Shown here one piece after another: positions 27,133-34,788 of a stretch of 52,863 nt of DNA (its first letter is position 1; every line of letters starts with the position of its first letter). The position numbers were made by a program, and so were the translations under genes. The notes beneath the pieces were generated by a model, which saw nothing but the letters and a program-made list of their open reading frames with translations, was not told where the DNA came from and ran no database searches. The DNA is from Spirochaetaceae bacterium (GTDB lineage Bacteria; Spirochaetota; Spirochaetia; DSM-27196; SKKC01), in NCBI GenBank assembly GCA_007694005.1, contig RECN01000086.1, forward strand, positions 106,095-158,957, in the 5' to 3' direction.

Positions 27133-28656
27133 GCACGGGTACTCGTTGTATTTGGTGACCAGCTCGACCGGCACGCGTCCGTTCTGACGGAGCTTGATCC
27201 GGCAACCGATACCATTGTTATGGTCGAGGCATCGGATGAGGCAACCCGGGAACACTCACACGTTCAGCGGGTCGTGTATTTTCTCTCCGCTATGAGGCAT
27301 TACGCGAGCGATCTGCGGCACCGTGGATATACGGTCGACTACGCGGAACTCGGTACCGTTTCCAGTCTTGAGGCGGGAATAGAGCACGCTCTTGCGCACC
27401 TGTTACCCGACGAGCTCCATGCAACCGAAGCCGGTGACTACCGGTGTGAACAGATGCTTGAAGCCTGCGCGTCACGGGCTGGAATCCCGCTGACCTGGCA
27501 CGCAAACCGTCTCGTTCTCTGCAGCAGGGGTGAGTTTGCAGACCACGCACGCGGTCGCAAAACGCTCCGGATGGAGTACTTCTACCGTGAGATGCGAAAA
27601 AAGCATGGCGTTCTTATGGACGGTGGTAAGCCGGTCGGAGGGAGCTGGAATTATGATTCCGATAATCGTTCAAGTTTTCCAAAGTCGGGTCCTCCGGAGC
27701 CGATTCCTCGTCCCGAGCATCGCAGCGACCGTATAACCAGCGAAGTAACGAAGGCGGTTGCCGAACATCTCCCGGATCTCCCCGGTCGCATCGATAGGTT
27801 CATATGGCCGGTTACGCCGGAAGAGGCTCAAAGCGACCTGAACGAGTTCATAGAGAAGCGATTGCCGGTATTCGGCAGGTATCAGGATGCGATATGGCAG
27901 AATGAGCAGCTTCTGTATCATTCCCGCATTTCTCCTGCCCTGAACACGGGGCTTCTTGACCCTCGCGAGGTAATAGCAGCAGCAGAAACAGCATTTCGGG
28001 AGGAGAAAGCACCAATTGCATCAGTAGAAGGGTTTATCCGTCAAATTCTCGGCTGGCGCGAATACATCCGCGGTATTTACTGGTACAGCATGCCGGACTA
28101 TCTCGAAATGAACGAACTCGGAGCCACCGAACCATTGCCCGGGTTCTTCTGGACCGGTGACACCGAGATGAACTGCGTCTCCGACGTCGTTGCCGGGTTG
28201 AACGAGTACGCGTACGAACACCACATTCAGCGTCTCATGGTGACCGGACTGTACGCCATGCTGCTTGGAGTTGCACCGCGCGCGATCCACGCCTGGTATA
28301 TGGCTATGTTTGTAGACTCGGTGGAATGGGTGACGCTTCCGAACGTAATCGGCATGTCGCAGTACGCCGACGGCGGAATCATGGCCTCCAAACCCTACGC
28401 AGCCACCGGCAAGTATATACAGCGCATGAGTAACTACTGTGCATCGTGCAGGTTCGATCCTGCGAAAGCGACCGGAGAGGACGCCTGCCCGTTTACCACG
28501 CTCTACTGGGATTTCCTCGACCGCCACCAGGAGAAACTCAGGACGAACATGCGCATGGCACTGCAGGTAAAAAACCTCGACAGAAAGAGTGCAATAGAAA
28601 TAAACGCGATCAGGGAAGCCGCAACAATACACAGAAATAAGGGAAACGCCTCATGA
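27130..28656 (+). CDS. Iron-sulfur (6-4)-photolyase/cryptochrome family protein (PhrB/CryB type)
   Basis: Light-dependent DNA repair flavoprotein of the prokaryotic 'photolyase-related' group. Read from the ATC at 27130 it has 508 residues and begins ARVLVVFGDQLDRHASVLTE, the normal first strand and GDQL motif. Starting at the first ATG (27220) would delete that strand. Four cysteines expected to hold a [4Fe-4S] cluster fall at 349 (EMNCVSDVV), 437 and 440 (SNYCASCRFDP) and 453 (DACPF). These are within one position of the ligands I recall for Agrobacterium PhrB (350, 438, 441, 454). FAD-contacting GWREYIRGIYW and NALE-like helices are present. It overlaps pepN by four bases. Substrate ((6-4) lesions or signalling) is inferred. 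Confidence 0.88.
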   Translation: MARVLVVFGDQLDRHASVLTELDPATDTIVMVEASDEATREHSHVQRVVYFLSAMRHYASDLRHRGYTVDYAELGTVSSLEAGIEHALAHLLPDELHATEAGDYRCEQMLEACASRAGIPLTWHANRLVLCSRGEFADHARGRKTLRMEYFYREMRKKHGVLMDGGKPVGGSWNYDSDNRSSFPKSGPPEPIPRPEHRSDRITSEVTKAVAEHLPDLPGRIDRFIWPVTPEEAQSDLNEFIEKRLPVFGRYQDAIWQNEQLLYHSRISPALNTGLLDPREVIAAAETAFREEKAPIASVEGFIRQILGWREYIRGIYWYSMPDYLEMNELGATEPLPGFFWTGDTEMNCVSDVVAGLNEYAYEHHIQRLMVTGLYAMLLGVAPRAIHAWYMAMFVDSVEWVTLPNVIGMSQYADGGIMASKPYAATGKYIQRMSNYCASCRFDPAKATGEDACPFTTLYWDFLDRHQEKLRTNMRMALQVKNLDRKSAIEINAIREAATIHRNKGNAS

Positions 28657-31226
28657 TATTTACACCTGAACACTATCAGCTTCGAATTGAACCCGATCTG
28701 GAGCGCTTCAGCAGTCCAGGTATCGTCACGATACGGGGTACGCTCAACGAGAAGACCTCACAGGTGCGTCTTGATGCCCGTGATCTTGATATTGACCGTG
28801 TTGAGCTTTCGTCGGGCGCAGATCCGGCAGAAAAGGTGGCATACACAATAGTCCCGGAAGAACAGGCTCTCGACATCGACCTCGGGCGCCCGTGTTCAGG
28901 CACCGTCTCCCTTACCGTACATTTCACGGCCACGATAAACGACAGGCTCGCCGGCCTCTACCGCGCCTCCTACCGGGAGAACGGGGAGACCCGGTATATG
29001 GCGATTACCCAGTTCGAGGAAACCGATGCCCGTGCTGCCTTTCCCTGCATCGACAGACCGAAGGCAAAGGCGTCGTTTGATATAGAGTTCGTCGTCGCAG
29101 CGGGGCTTACCGGAATCTCTAATACGGCCATCGTGGCCGACGAGCCTCTCGCTGACGGTCGTCATTGCATACGCTTCGCAACGACGCCAAAAATGTCGAC
29201 GTACCTGCTCTTTTTCGGAATCGGTGACTTCGATTTCGTAGAAAACACAAGCTGGCGCATACCGGTCAGGTGTGCGGCCCGGCCGGGTCAGGCGCAATAC
29301 GGACACGAAGCTATACTCTGGACAATAGAGTCGCTGCGTTTCGGAGAAGAGTATACAGGCCACGCTTTTCCAATCGACAAGATGGATCTCATAGCATGTA
29401 CTGATTTTGCGTTCGGTGCTATGGAAAACTACGGGGCTATTTCCTTCCGGGAGAACAGGGTGCTTATCTGGCCCGGTACAACACCCGCCGCTGAGCGTGA
29501 GCGGGTCTGTCAGATCACCAACCATGAGGTCGCACACATGTGGTTCGGAGACCTTGTGTCTCCGGAAGACTGGAGCTATGTCTGGCTGAACGAAGCCTTC
29601 GCGACGTACTTCGGCTACGTAATTACTGATGCGTTTCACCCGGAGTTTGAAGGACTCGAACAGTTTGTCGCCAACCAGATGCAGGTTGCGTTCCACCGCG
29701 ATGCCTTGCGACCTACTGTTCCCGTGGAGTTTCCTGAGGGTCAGGAACTCGAGTTCGGGCCGGCGACAACCCCGATCATCTACCGGAAAGCTGCATCCAT
29801 CCTGCGCATGTTCCGTCTGTATCTCGGTGACTGTGGCCTGCAGGACGCTGCCGATGGAGACGCGACCACGCCACCTGAACGCGCCGCATTTCGTGAGGGT
29901 GTGAGAGCCTACGTCGATGCCCACGCTCATGAGACTGCCGACACCGACAGCTTTCTGAAAACCTTCGAGGAAGGCGTGCACCGTGTCACCGACGCCCCTG
30001 AATTCCGGAAAGAAACCCTGGAATCCTGGATACGTACGCCCGGGTACCCGCTCGTCGAAGCCACGCGGAACGAACGGACGCTGCACCTGAAAAAGTCACG
30101 ATTCACGTATCTGCCCGAGGACACCCCATCGGAAACCCCGCCCGTTCCACTCACGATACGCTATGTTCTGAACGACGGATCGTCGCAAACGGTCTCGGTT
30201 CTCATGCCGGCACAGACGCTTGATATCACCATACCCGACGGTGTCCGTGCAGTGAAACTGAACGCCGACCAGGCCGGCTTTTACCGGGTCTCGTATTCGA
30301 ACACCATGCTCTATGAGCTCGGGCCTCTGTGTGCAGAAAAAGTCCTCGGATCCCGCGACCGTTTCAGCGTACTCTACGATCTGCACGCCCTCGTCGTTGC
30401 CGGTACCGTGCGTCTGGAAGCCTACCTCGAGTACCTTAAGGCATATTTTACGGGTGAAACCGAGTTCCTTCCGACCTATCAGATCGCCCGGTCGCTCACT
30501 GAACTTCAGGAGAACGCCGCTACGAAGGCTGCGCTCATCGCCGAAACAGGACGATCCCTGCTTCAGGCGGCGGGTGAACAGATGGGACTCGAACCGTCTG
30601 ACGGCGAGCCACATACACGAAGCATACTCCGAGAGACCGTTTTCTGGGCACTCTACGTATTCGAAGATACCGCCGTCGGTCAGGCAGTTCGGGATACTGC
30701 GCGTGTACTGGTCGATTCGGCCGATTCTGAATCTGTTCACCCGGATCTGCGCAGTCTGCTGTACCGAATCGCTGCCTGTGAATCAGAAGCACTGCTGCGG
30801 AACATGCTGATACGTCTGAGTGATCCCGCGTGTTCTGAAAGCGAATCGCAGGAAATCACCGCAGCTCTCGGACACGTTCGCGGCGAAAGGCTCCTTGCCG
30901 AGATGCTCGATTATGTTATGGAACACGTACCCACGCGTAACCGTTTCCTCATGCTCTCAGCCGCCTCGTCCAACAGCCGGGCGGCGAACGCGATGTGGGA
31001 CTGGTTCGTCTCCAATCAGGAGAAAGCGCACCGGCTTCCACGGTTTCATTTGCTGACAGCGCTTGTACTTTTTGCCCGGTCAGCGGGTGCAGAAAGAAGC
31101 GAAGACGTACAGGCGTTCTTTGCAGCCTACCGCAGAGATAATCCGGATGTCGGTAATGAGACCATTGCAATGGCGCTCGAAGAACACGCAGTGCGGGTTG
31201 GTCTGAACAGGAATCTCGAAAACTGA
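28653..31226 (+). CDS. pepN: Aminopeptidase N, M1 family zinc metallopeptidase
   Basis: 857 residues, the length of single M1 peptidases. Removes N-terminal residues from peptides, probably in the cytoplasm, since no signal peptide is seen. The substrate-anchoring motif GAMENYGAISF lies near residue 256. The zinc site HEVAHMWFGDLV gives His291, Glu292 and His295, and WLNEAFATYFGY gives Glu314 after 18 residues. A catalytic Tyr is expected in the region around residue 375-380, where IIYRKAASILRMF fits. The C-terminal ERAP1-like helical domain follows. It starts in a four-base overlap with the photolyase gene, and its stop codon lies within the stem of the ssrA terminator on the other strand. 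Confidence 0.95.
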   Translation: MIFTPEHYQLRIEPDLERFSSPGIVTIRGTLNEKTSQVRLDARDLDIDRVELSSGADPAEKVAYTIVPEEQALDIDLGRPCSGTVSLTVHFTATINDRLAGLYRASYRENGETRYMAITQFEETDARAAFPCIDRPKAKASFDIEFVVAAGLTGISNTAIVADEPLADGRHCIRFATTPKMSTYLLFFGIGDFDFVENTSWRIPVRCAARPGQAQYGHEAILWTIESLRFGEEYTGHAFPIDKMDLIACTDFAFGAMENYGAISFRENRVLIWPGTTPAAERERVCQITNHEVAHMWFGDLVSPEDWSYVWLNEAFATYFGYVITDAFHPEFEGLEQFVANQMQVAFHRDALRPTVPVEFPEGQELEFGPATTPIIYRKAASILRMFRLYLGDCGLQDAADGDATTPPERAAFREGVRAYVDAHAHETADTDSFLKTFEEGVHRVTDAPEFRKETLESWIRTPGYPLVEATRNERTLHLKKSRFTYLPEDTPSETPPVPLTIRYVLNDGSSQTVSVLMPAQTLDITIPDGVRAVKLNADQAGFYRVSYSNTMLYELGPLCAEKVLGSRDRFSVLYDLHALVVAGTVRLEAYLEYLKAYFTGETEFLPTYQIARSLTELQENAATKAALIAETGRSLLQAAGEQMGLEPSDGEPHTRSILRETVFWALYVFEDTAVGQAVRDTARVLVDSADSESVHPDLRSLLYRIAACESEALLRNMLIRLSDPACSESESQEITAALGHVRGERLLAEMLDYVMEHVPTRNRFLMLSAASSNSRAANAMWDWFVSNQEKAHRLPRFHLLTALVLFARSAGAERSEDVQAFFAAYRRDNPDVGNETIAMALEEHAVRVGLNRNLEN

Positions 31227-31250
31227 GACAGGCGCCATGCACAGTCTCAG
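31219..31250 (-). terminator. Rho-independent terminator of ssrA
   Basis: Reading the minus strand, CTGAGAC (31250-31244), a 14-base loop and GTCTCAG (31229-31223) form a perfect seven-base stem followed by TTTT (31222-31219). It starts 16 bases beyond the tmRNA 3' end. The pepN stop TGA (31224-31226, plus strand) lies inside the stem. No T run follows on the plus strand, so it should act in one direction only. Confidence 0.6.
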
Positions 31251-31265
31251 GAATCCCGAAAGGCA

Positions 31266-31616
31266 TGGAGGTGAGGGGAATCGAACCCCTGTCCGGCGAA
31301 GCCGTCCGCACGCGTCTACAGGCTTAGTCAGTGCTTTAAGTCTCAAAGACCGGGCGGCGCACCGACGTGCCACTCAGTCTTCCAGTCCGGGTATAGAGTC
31401 CCGCGCGGCCCCCGGACGGACTGCGCAGCAAGCCCCGGTTTATGTCGAATCGCGTAAGCCTCGAGGCGGCGTCTTACGAATCCGTGGCAGGCTTAATTAA
31501 GCTGCCATTGCAAAATCTGCATTGTCTGCAGGTAAAATGGTGCTAGTTTTTGGAGTTGGCGCTCCGCCTGCAACGCACGACCCGGGTATCTTCACCGTCG
31601 AAACCGGAACACCCCC
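31266..31616 (-). ncRNA. ssrA: tmRNA (transfer-messenger RNA)
   Basis: About 351 bases. The 5' end GGGGGTG pairs over seven bases with CACCTCC at the 3' end, including one G-U pair, to form the alanine-type acceptor stem. The discriminator A is at 31266. A tRNA-like T arm (GGGGTTCGATTCCCC) is next to the 3' end, and the conserved CCGGTTTCGACGG is near the 5' end. The bases after the discriminator are TGCC, so the 3' CCA is not encoded and must be added. The internal reading frame gives the tag ADNADFAMAA and stops at TAA. tmRNA with SmpB rescues stalled ribosomes and marks the product for proteolysis; smpB is about 0.9 kb upstream on the same strand. Confidence 0.95.
31497..31529 (-). other. 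tmRNA tag-peptide reading frame
   Basis: Ten codons from the probable resume codon GCA (31529-31527) to GCT, then TAA (31499-31497): Ala-Asp-Asn-Ala-Asp-Phe-Ala-Met-Ala-Ala. The A four bases and the U five bases before the resume codon agree with the E. coli pattern. The end -AMAA replaces the usual -ALAA recognised by ClpXP. The stop is embedded in the perfect palindrome GCTTAATTAAGC. Confidence 0.8.
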
Positions 31617-31636
31617 GTTATCAAGCGTAAGATTGA

Positions 31637-31666
31637 AGGATACTCGCCAAGGGAGTTCCGAGTCAA
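31637..31666 (-). promoter_or_regulatory. Promoter of ssrA
   Basis: On the minus strand TTGACT (31666-31661) and TATCCT (31642-31637) are separated by 18 bases. The predicted start near 31630 is about 14 bases before the mature 5' end of tmRNA, leaving a short leader for RNase P to remove. Confidence 0.65.
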
Positions 31667-31721
31667 CTGTCGAATGACCGTCGGTCGAACAGCCCCCGGT
31701 GGATAACGAAATCCAGGAGGA

Positions 31722-32549
31722 TCATTTCGACGGATCTACCGCAGCGCGCAGTTCTTCTAGAAGTTCCGGTCTCGCTGCAATACACGTTTCTCCGAGCCAC
31801 TCTTCGCCGCCGTCCAGTGCTTCGAAAGAACCGCCGGCCTCGGTGATTATTGGACCCATAGGCGCGATATCCCAGGGCGACATGATGGGATCGAGGGCAA
31901 CATCGGCCCGTCCCGTCGCGAGAAGAAGGTACGCGTACGCATCGGCCCAGGTCCGCATCATACCCGCCGAAGCGAACAGCGCCTCTGCATACGCAGGGCG
32001 TCGCGCGACGGTGTCCACCGGATCGCAGATCAGCGCGAGCGCGTCCTTCAGGCGCGGAGCAGGGCGCATAATGGTCGGTCGACCGTTGAACAGTGCACCG
32101 TTGCCGACGAGGGCACTCACGGTTTCTCCGGTAATGGGGTTGTGTATGACCCCTATGACCGGTGAACCGTTCGTCGATGATCCACGACCACGCTCGGCTT
32201 CGATATCGGCAACGCCAACAAGGACGGTAAAAAGAGGAACTCCCGCAACGAAGGATTTTGTCCCGTCGATCGGGTCGAGATACCAGGTGAACCCCGAGCG
32301 CCCCTCCTGAACACCGAACTCTTCCCCGTATATGCCGTCTTCCGGGTACCAGTCTGCGAGGATGGAACGCATGAGTTTCTCGGTGTCGCGGTCTGCGTCG
32401 GTCACGGGACTCGCGTCGGCCTTGTACTCGACCGAAAAGCTGCGCCTGTGCCATGAAGCGACGTTATTGCCCGCTGTTCGAGCGAGAAGCTCGGCCGACC
32501 GGTATCGTTCCCGCCGTTCGTGCTCCCGCTTCGTGTCTGCTGCGTTCAT
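31722..32549 (-). CDS. Inositol monophosphatase family phosphatase (histidinol-phosphatase-like)
   Basis: 275 residues. A Li-sensitive-type, Mg-dependent phosphatase fold. Metal-binding motifs are Glu in GIYGEEFG, the block WYLDPIDGTKSFVAG and WDIAPMGPIITEAGGSF near residue 225. The segment DPIDGTKSF followed by PLFTVLVG resembles HisN-type histidinol-phosphatases more than inositol enzymes, but no his genes are nearby and other sugar phosphates are possible. AGGAG lies six bases before the ATG. It follows smpB by nine bases, so it is probably cotranscribed with it, and it lies between smpB and ssrA. Confidence 0.88.
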   Translation of the reverse strand: MNAADTKREHERRERYRSAELLARTAGNNVASWHRRSFSVEYKADASPVTDADRDTEKLMRSILADWYPEDGIYGEEFGVQEGRSGFTWYLDPIDGTKSFVAGVPLFTVLVGVADIEAERGRGSSTNGSPVIGVIHNPITGETVSALVGNGALFNGRPTIMRPAPRLKDALALICDPVDTVARRPAYAEALFASAGMMRTWADAYAYLLLATGRADVALDPIMSPWDIAPMGPIITEAGGSFEALDGGEEWLGETCIAARPELLEELRAAVDPSK

Positions 32550-32558
32550 TCGTGTCTC

Positions 32559-33005
32559 CTAATGACCGGCCATCTCCCGGTCTGCATCGCGTTTAAGATC
32601 CTTCTGCTTGATTACTTCCCGCTTGTCGTGCAGTTTCTTACCCTTACACAGGCCTATCGTGACCTTCACAAAACCGTTTTTGAGATGCATATCAAGCGGA
32701 ACAAGGGTATACCCGCGTTCACGAGTCTTTTTTGCGAATCGGTCAATCTCCCGCTTGTGGGCAAGAAGCTTCCGGGTTCGCACCGCGTCGTGATTCCAGA
32801 CGCCCGCGTTCATGTGAGGAGTAATGTGAACCCCGATCAACCAGAGCTCTCCGCCGCGTATGCGCGCGTAGGCGTCCGTGAAGTTGAACTTTCTGTCCTT
32901 CACCGACTTGACCTCGGTTCCCGTAAGTTCAACGCCACACTCGATGTGTTCTTCGACAAAAAACTCGTGATACGCCTTTTTGTTTCTTACCAGCAGCTTT
33001 TCCAT
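32559..33005 (-). CDS. smpB: SsrA-binding protein SmpB
   Basis: 148-residue RNA-binding protein that carries tmRNA to stalled ribosomes. Family features are RNKKAYHEFFVEEHIECG, LTGTEVKSVKDRKFNF and DAYARIRGGELWLIGVHI. The central and C-terminal part has DREKRRLL-like RTRKLLAHKREIDRF, and the basic tail KKLHDKREVIKQKDLKRD folds into the mRNA channel. CGGAG is seven bases upstream of the ATG. Its RNA partner ssrA lies downstream on the same strand. Confidence 0.97.
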   Translation of the reverse strand: MEKLLVRNKKAYHEFFVEEHIECGVELTGTEVKSVKDRKFNFTDAYARIRGGELWLIGVHITPHMNAGVWNHDAVRTRKLLAHKREIDRFAKKTRERGYTLVPLDMHLKNGFVKVTIGLCKGKKLHDKREVIKQKDLKRDADREMAGH

Positions 33006-33033
33006 GCGTGTACTCCGTGTGTCCCGCCCGGGC

Positions 33034-34692
33034 TCAGTTCTGCGCCCCGATCACAAGACGGAAACCGAGAAAAGGAGTAGCCCAGTGAGCTTCCTGTCCC
33101 CCTCGGCTTTCGGTCCCGACCGCGGCTCTCGGGTTCGCCCATGAACCCCCGCGTACGACACGGGGAAAGGACGGTCCAAGCCCTGCATCGACTCGAGATC
33201 CTTCAATTCTCAGCGTGCTCGATGCCCGGTACCAGGGATCATTCATCCATTCCCATACATTCCCGAGCATATCTTCGAGACCAAGACGTCCCGTACGAGT
33301 ACCGTCCAGAGTAGCAGGTCCGGAGGACCTCGAGAAAGCCCCGGAAGCGACGTCATAGGCATGTCTATCGAGAATTGCCGCCCAGGCCCACTCGTTTTCA
33401 TTCGGCAGGCGTGCCTCAAAACCCGAACCAAGCGACGCGATCGCTTCCCGGTGCGTTTCGTTGAACCATGCGGCGTAGGCCCGTGCCGCGTGCCAGCTGA
33501 CGCCGGTAACGGGCACGGTGCCGGGCTGGGTATTAAAATCAGCCAGATACCCTGTGTCGACCAGACCCGCGGAGACAAGTTCGTCACGCGCCTCCGGTGC
33601 CCATTCCGGATGTGCCTCGATAAAAGTCTGAAACTCGTTGACTGAAACCGGTGCGGTCGCGATCAGAAACGACGCCACGTCGGTCCGCCGTCGGGTCGGT
33701 GTTCGATCGTCTACCCCGAGAGCCGCTCCGAAGCCCTGCAGAAGTTCTCCTGACGGTACAGACCGAAAATCAGTACCACCAAGCCGTCGCGGAGGCGTGG
33801 ACCCGGCTTCACGTCCCGTGTCGACCACAGCCTCTCCGTAGCCGTGCTCAAGATCACGATCTACCTCGAGTTCTGTCTGATACGCACGGCTGTCCCGTAT
33901 CGTTTCGGTCGCCGACGAAGGGAAGATACGTACCAGCCATCTAAGCCAGGTGTGAGAAACAACTTCAAACTGTTCAAAAAATGATACTATTTCGTCGGAC
34001 TCGGTCATGCGCGGCGGCTCAATACCGTCGCCGGTCAGGACGAGCGCCTGCGTAAGGTCGTCAAGGACGGGTGCATATGTCACATCTTCTATACGTGCTA
34101 AGAGAAATTCCTGAATTGCGGCGTCCGACACCTCCATGGCCTGAAGATCGCGCACCGCTGGTACGAGTATGGCAGGTACCGGACGATCGGCGCGTTCTGC
34201 CCCGAGAGCGGCCCACCTCGAAAAATCGAGCGCCGCATCTTCCATGAGACGGGAGGCCGGGTCAGATTCCGACGCGGGACGTAACGTGAAGCTGAGCTCC
34301 TGCCGTTCGGACGCAAACAGGGATCCGACTATCCGTCCCCCGGCTTCGATTTCACGCTGCTCGGGAGCAAAATGAGGTCGAACGACGGTCACGGTGTGGG
34401 AACCGGCCGGCACGGCATAGCTTAGTGGAGTGGCACCTATTCGCTGTCCATTGAGGTGTACGGTCGCAGAAGGAGGGGTCGATTCGAACTGGTAGACAAC
34501 GTGCCTGTTGATAATTCCGGGAAGCACCAGCAGAACAGACAGAACAACACAGATGGCTGCAACAAGGATCACAGTCAGCCATTTGCCCGGCTCAATGCCG
34601 AAGACAGGTTTGAGTGTGACCGGTGATACCTCTTCGACCGGCTGTGATCTATCCTTCGCTTGTGTCTTTCTTTCGCTGTTCGACTGCTTCAT
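33034..34692 (-). CDS. Membrane protein with PEGA domain and FGE/SUMF1-like domain lacking active cysteines
   Basis: 552 residues. Cytoplasmic N terminus of about 37 residues, one membrane helix (about 38-61), then a PEGA domain (about 68-138, FESTPPSATVHLNGQRIGAT and VPAGSHTVTV). A linker of roughly 190 residues and a C-terminal formylglycine-generating-enzyme-like domain follow (FLIATAPVSVNEFQTFI, VPVTGVSWHAARAYAAWF, RLPNENEWAWAA, GNVWEWMNDPW, RVVRGGSW, GFRLV). The only cysteine in the protein is in the membrane helix. The copper-binding cysteines of true FGE are therefore missing and it should not make formylglycine. It is more likely a periplasmic binding or scaffolding protein. It is first in a set with smpB and the phosphatase gene and has a near-consensus promoter but no Shine-Dalgarno. 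Confidence 0.8.
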   Translation of the reverse strand: MKQSNSERKTQAKDRSQPVEEVSPVTLKPVFGIEPGKWLTVILVAAICVVLSVLLVLPGIINRHVVYQFESTPPSATVHLNGQRIGATPLSYAVPAGSHTVTVVRPHFAPEQREIEAGGRIVGSLFASERQELSFTLRPASESDPASRLMEDAALDFSRWAALGAERADRPVPAILVPAVRDLQAMEVSDAAIQEFLLARIEDVTYAPVLDDLTQALVLTGDGIEPPRMTESDEIVSFFEQFEVVSHTWLRWLVRIFPSSATETIRDSRAYQTELEVDRDLEHGYGEAVVDTGREAGSTPPRRLGGTDFRSVPSGELLQGFGAALGVDDRTPTRRRTDVASFLIATAPVSVNEFQTFIEAHPEWAPEARDELVSAGLVDTGYLADFNTQPGTVPVTGVSWHAARAYAAWFNETHREAIASLGSGFEARLPNENEWAWAAILDRHAYDVASGAFSRSSGPATLDGTRTGRLGLEDMLGNVWEWMNDPWYRASSTLRIEGSRVDAGLGPSFPRVVRGGSWANPRAAVGTESRGGQEAHWATPFLGFRLVIGAQN

Positions 34693-34702
34693 TGTCCGCA
34701 GG

Positions 34703-34732
34703 AGTATAGAAACGCCGCCCGAGCGGTGTCAA
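34703..34732 (-). promoter_or_regulatory. Near-consensus promoter for a predicted leaderless mRNA
   Basis: Minus strand TTGACA (34732-34727), 18-base spacer, TATACT (34708-34703). The start codon at 34692 lies only 10 bases after the -10 box. Transcription should therefore begin two to five bases from the ATG, with no room for a ribosome site. Confidence 0.7.
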
Positions 34733-34788
34733 CGAGCGATATTGCCTGTTCCCCTGCCTCGGTGGTAAGGTGCGAACGGTCATAACAC

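Noticed and set aside
28896..30086. Minus-strand open frame of 396 codons opposite pepN
   Set aside because: Antisense to the conserved zinc-site region of pepN, with no family features or ribosome site.
31266..31330. tRNA gene at the right end of the ssrA region
   Set aside because: The T arm and acceptor strand belong to tmRNA: the other acceptor strand is about 350 bases away and there is no anticodon arm.
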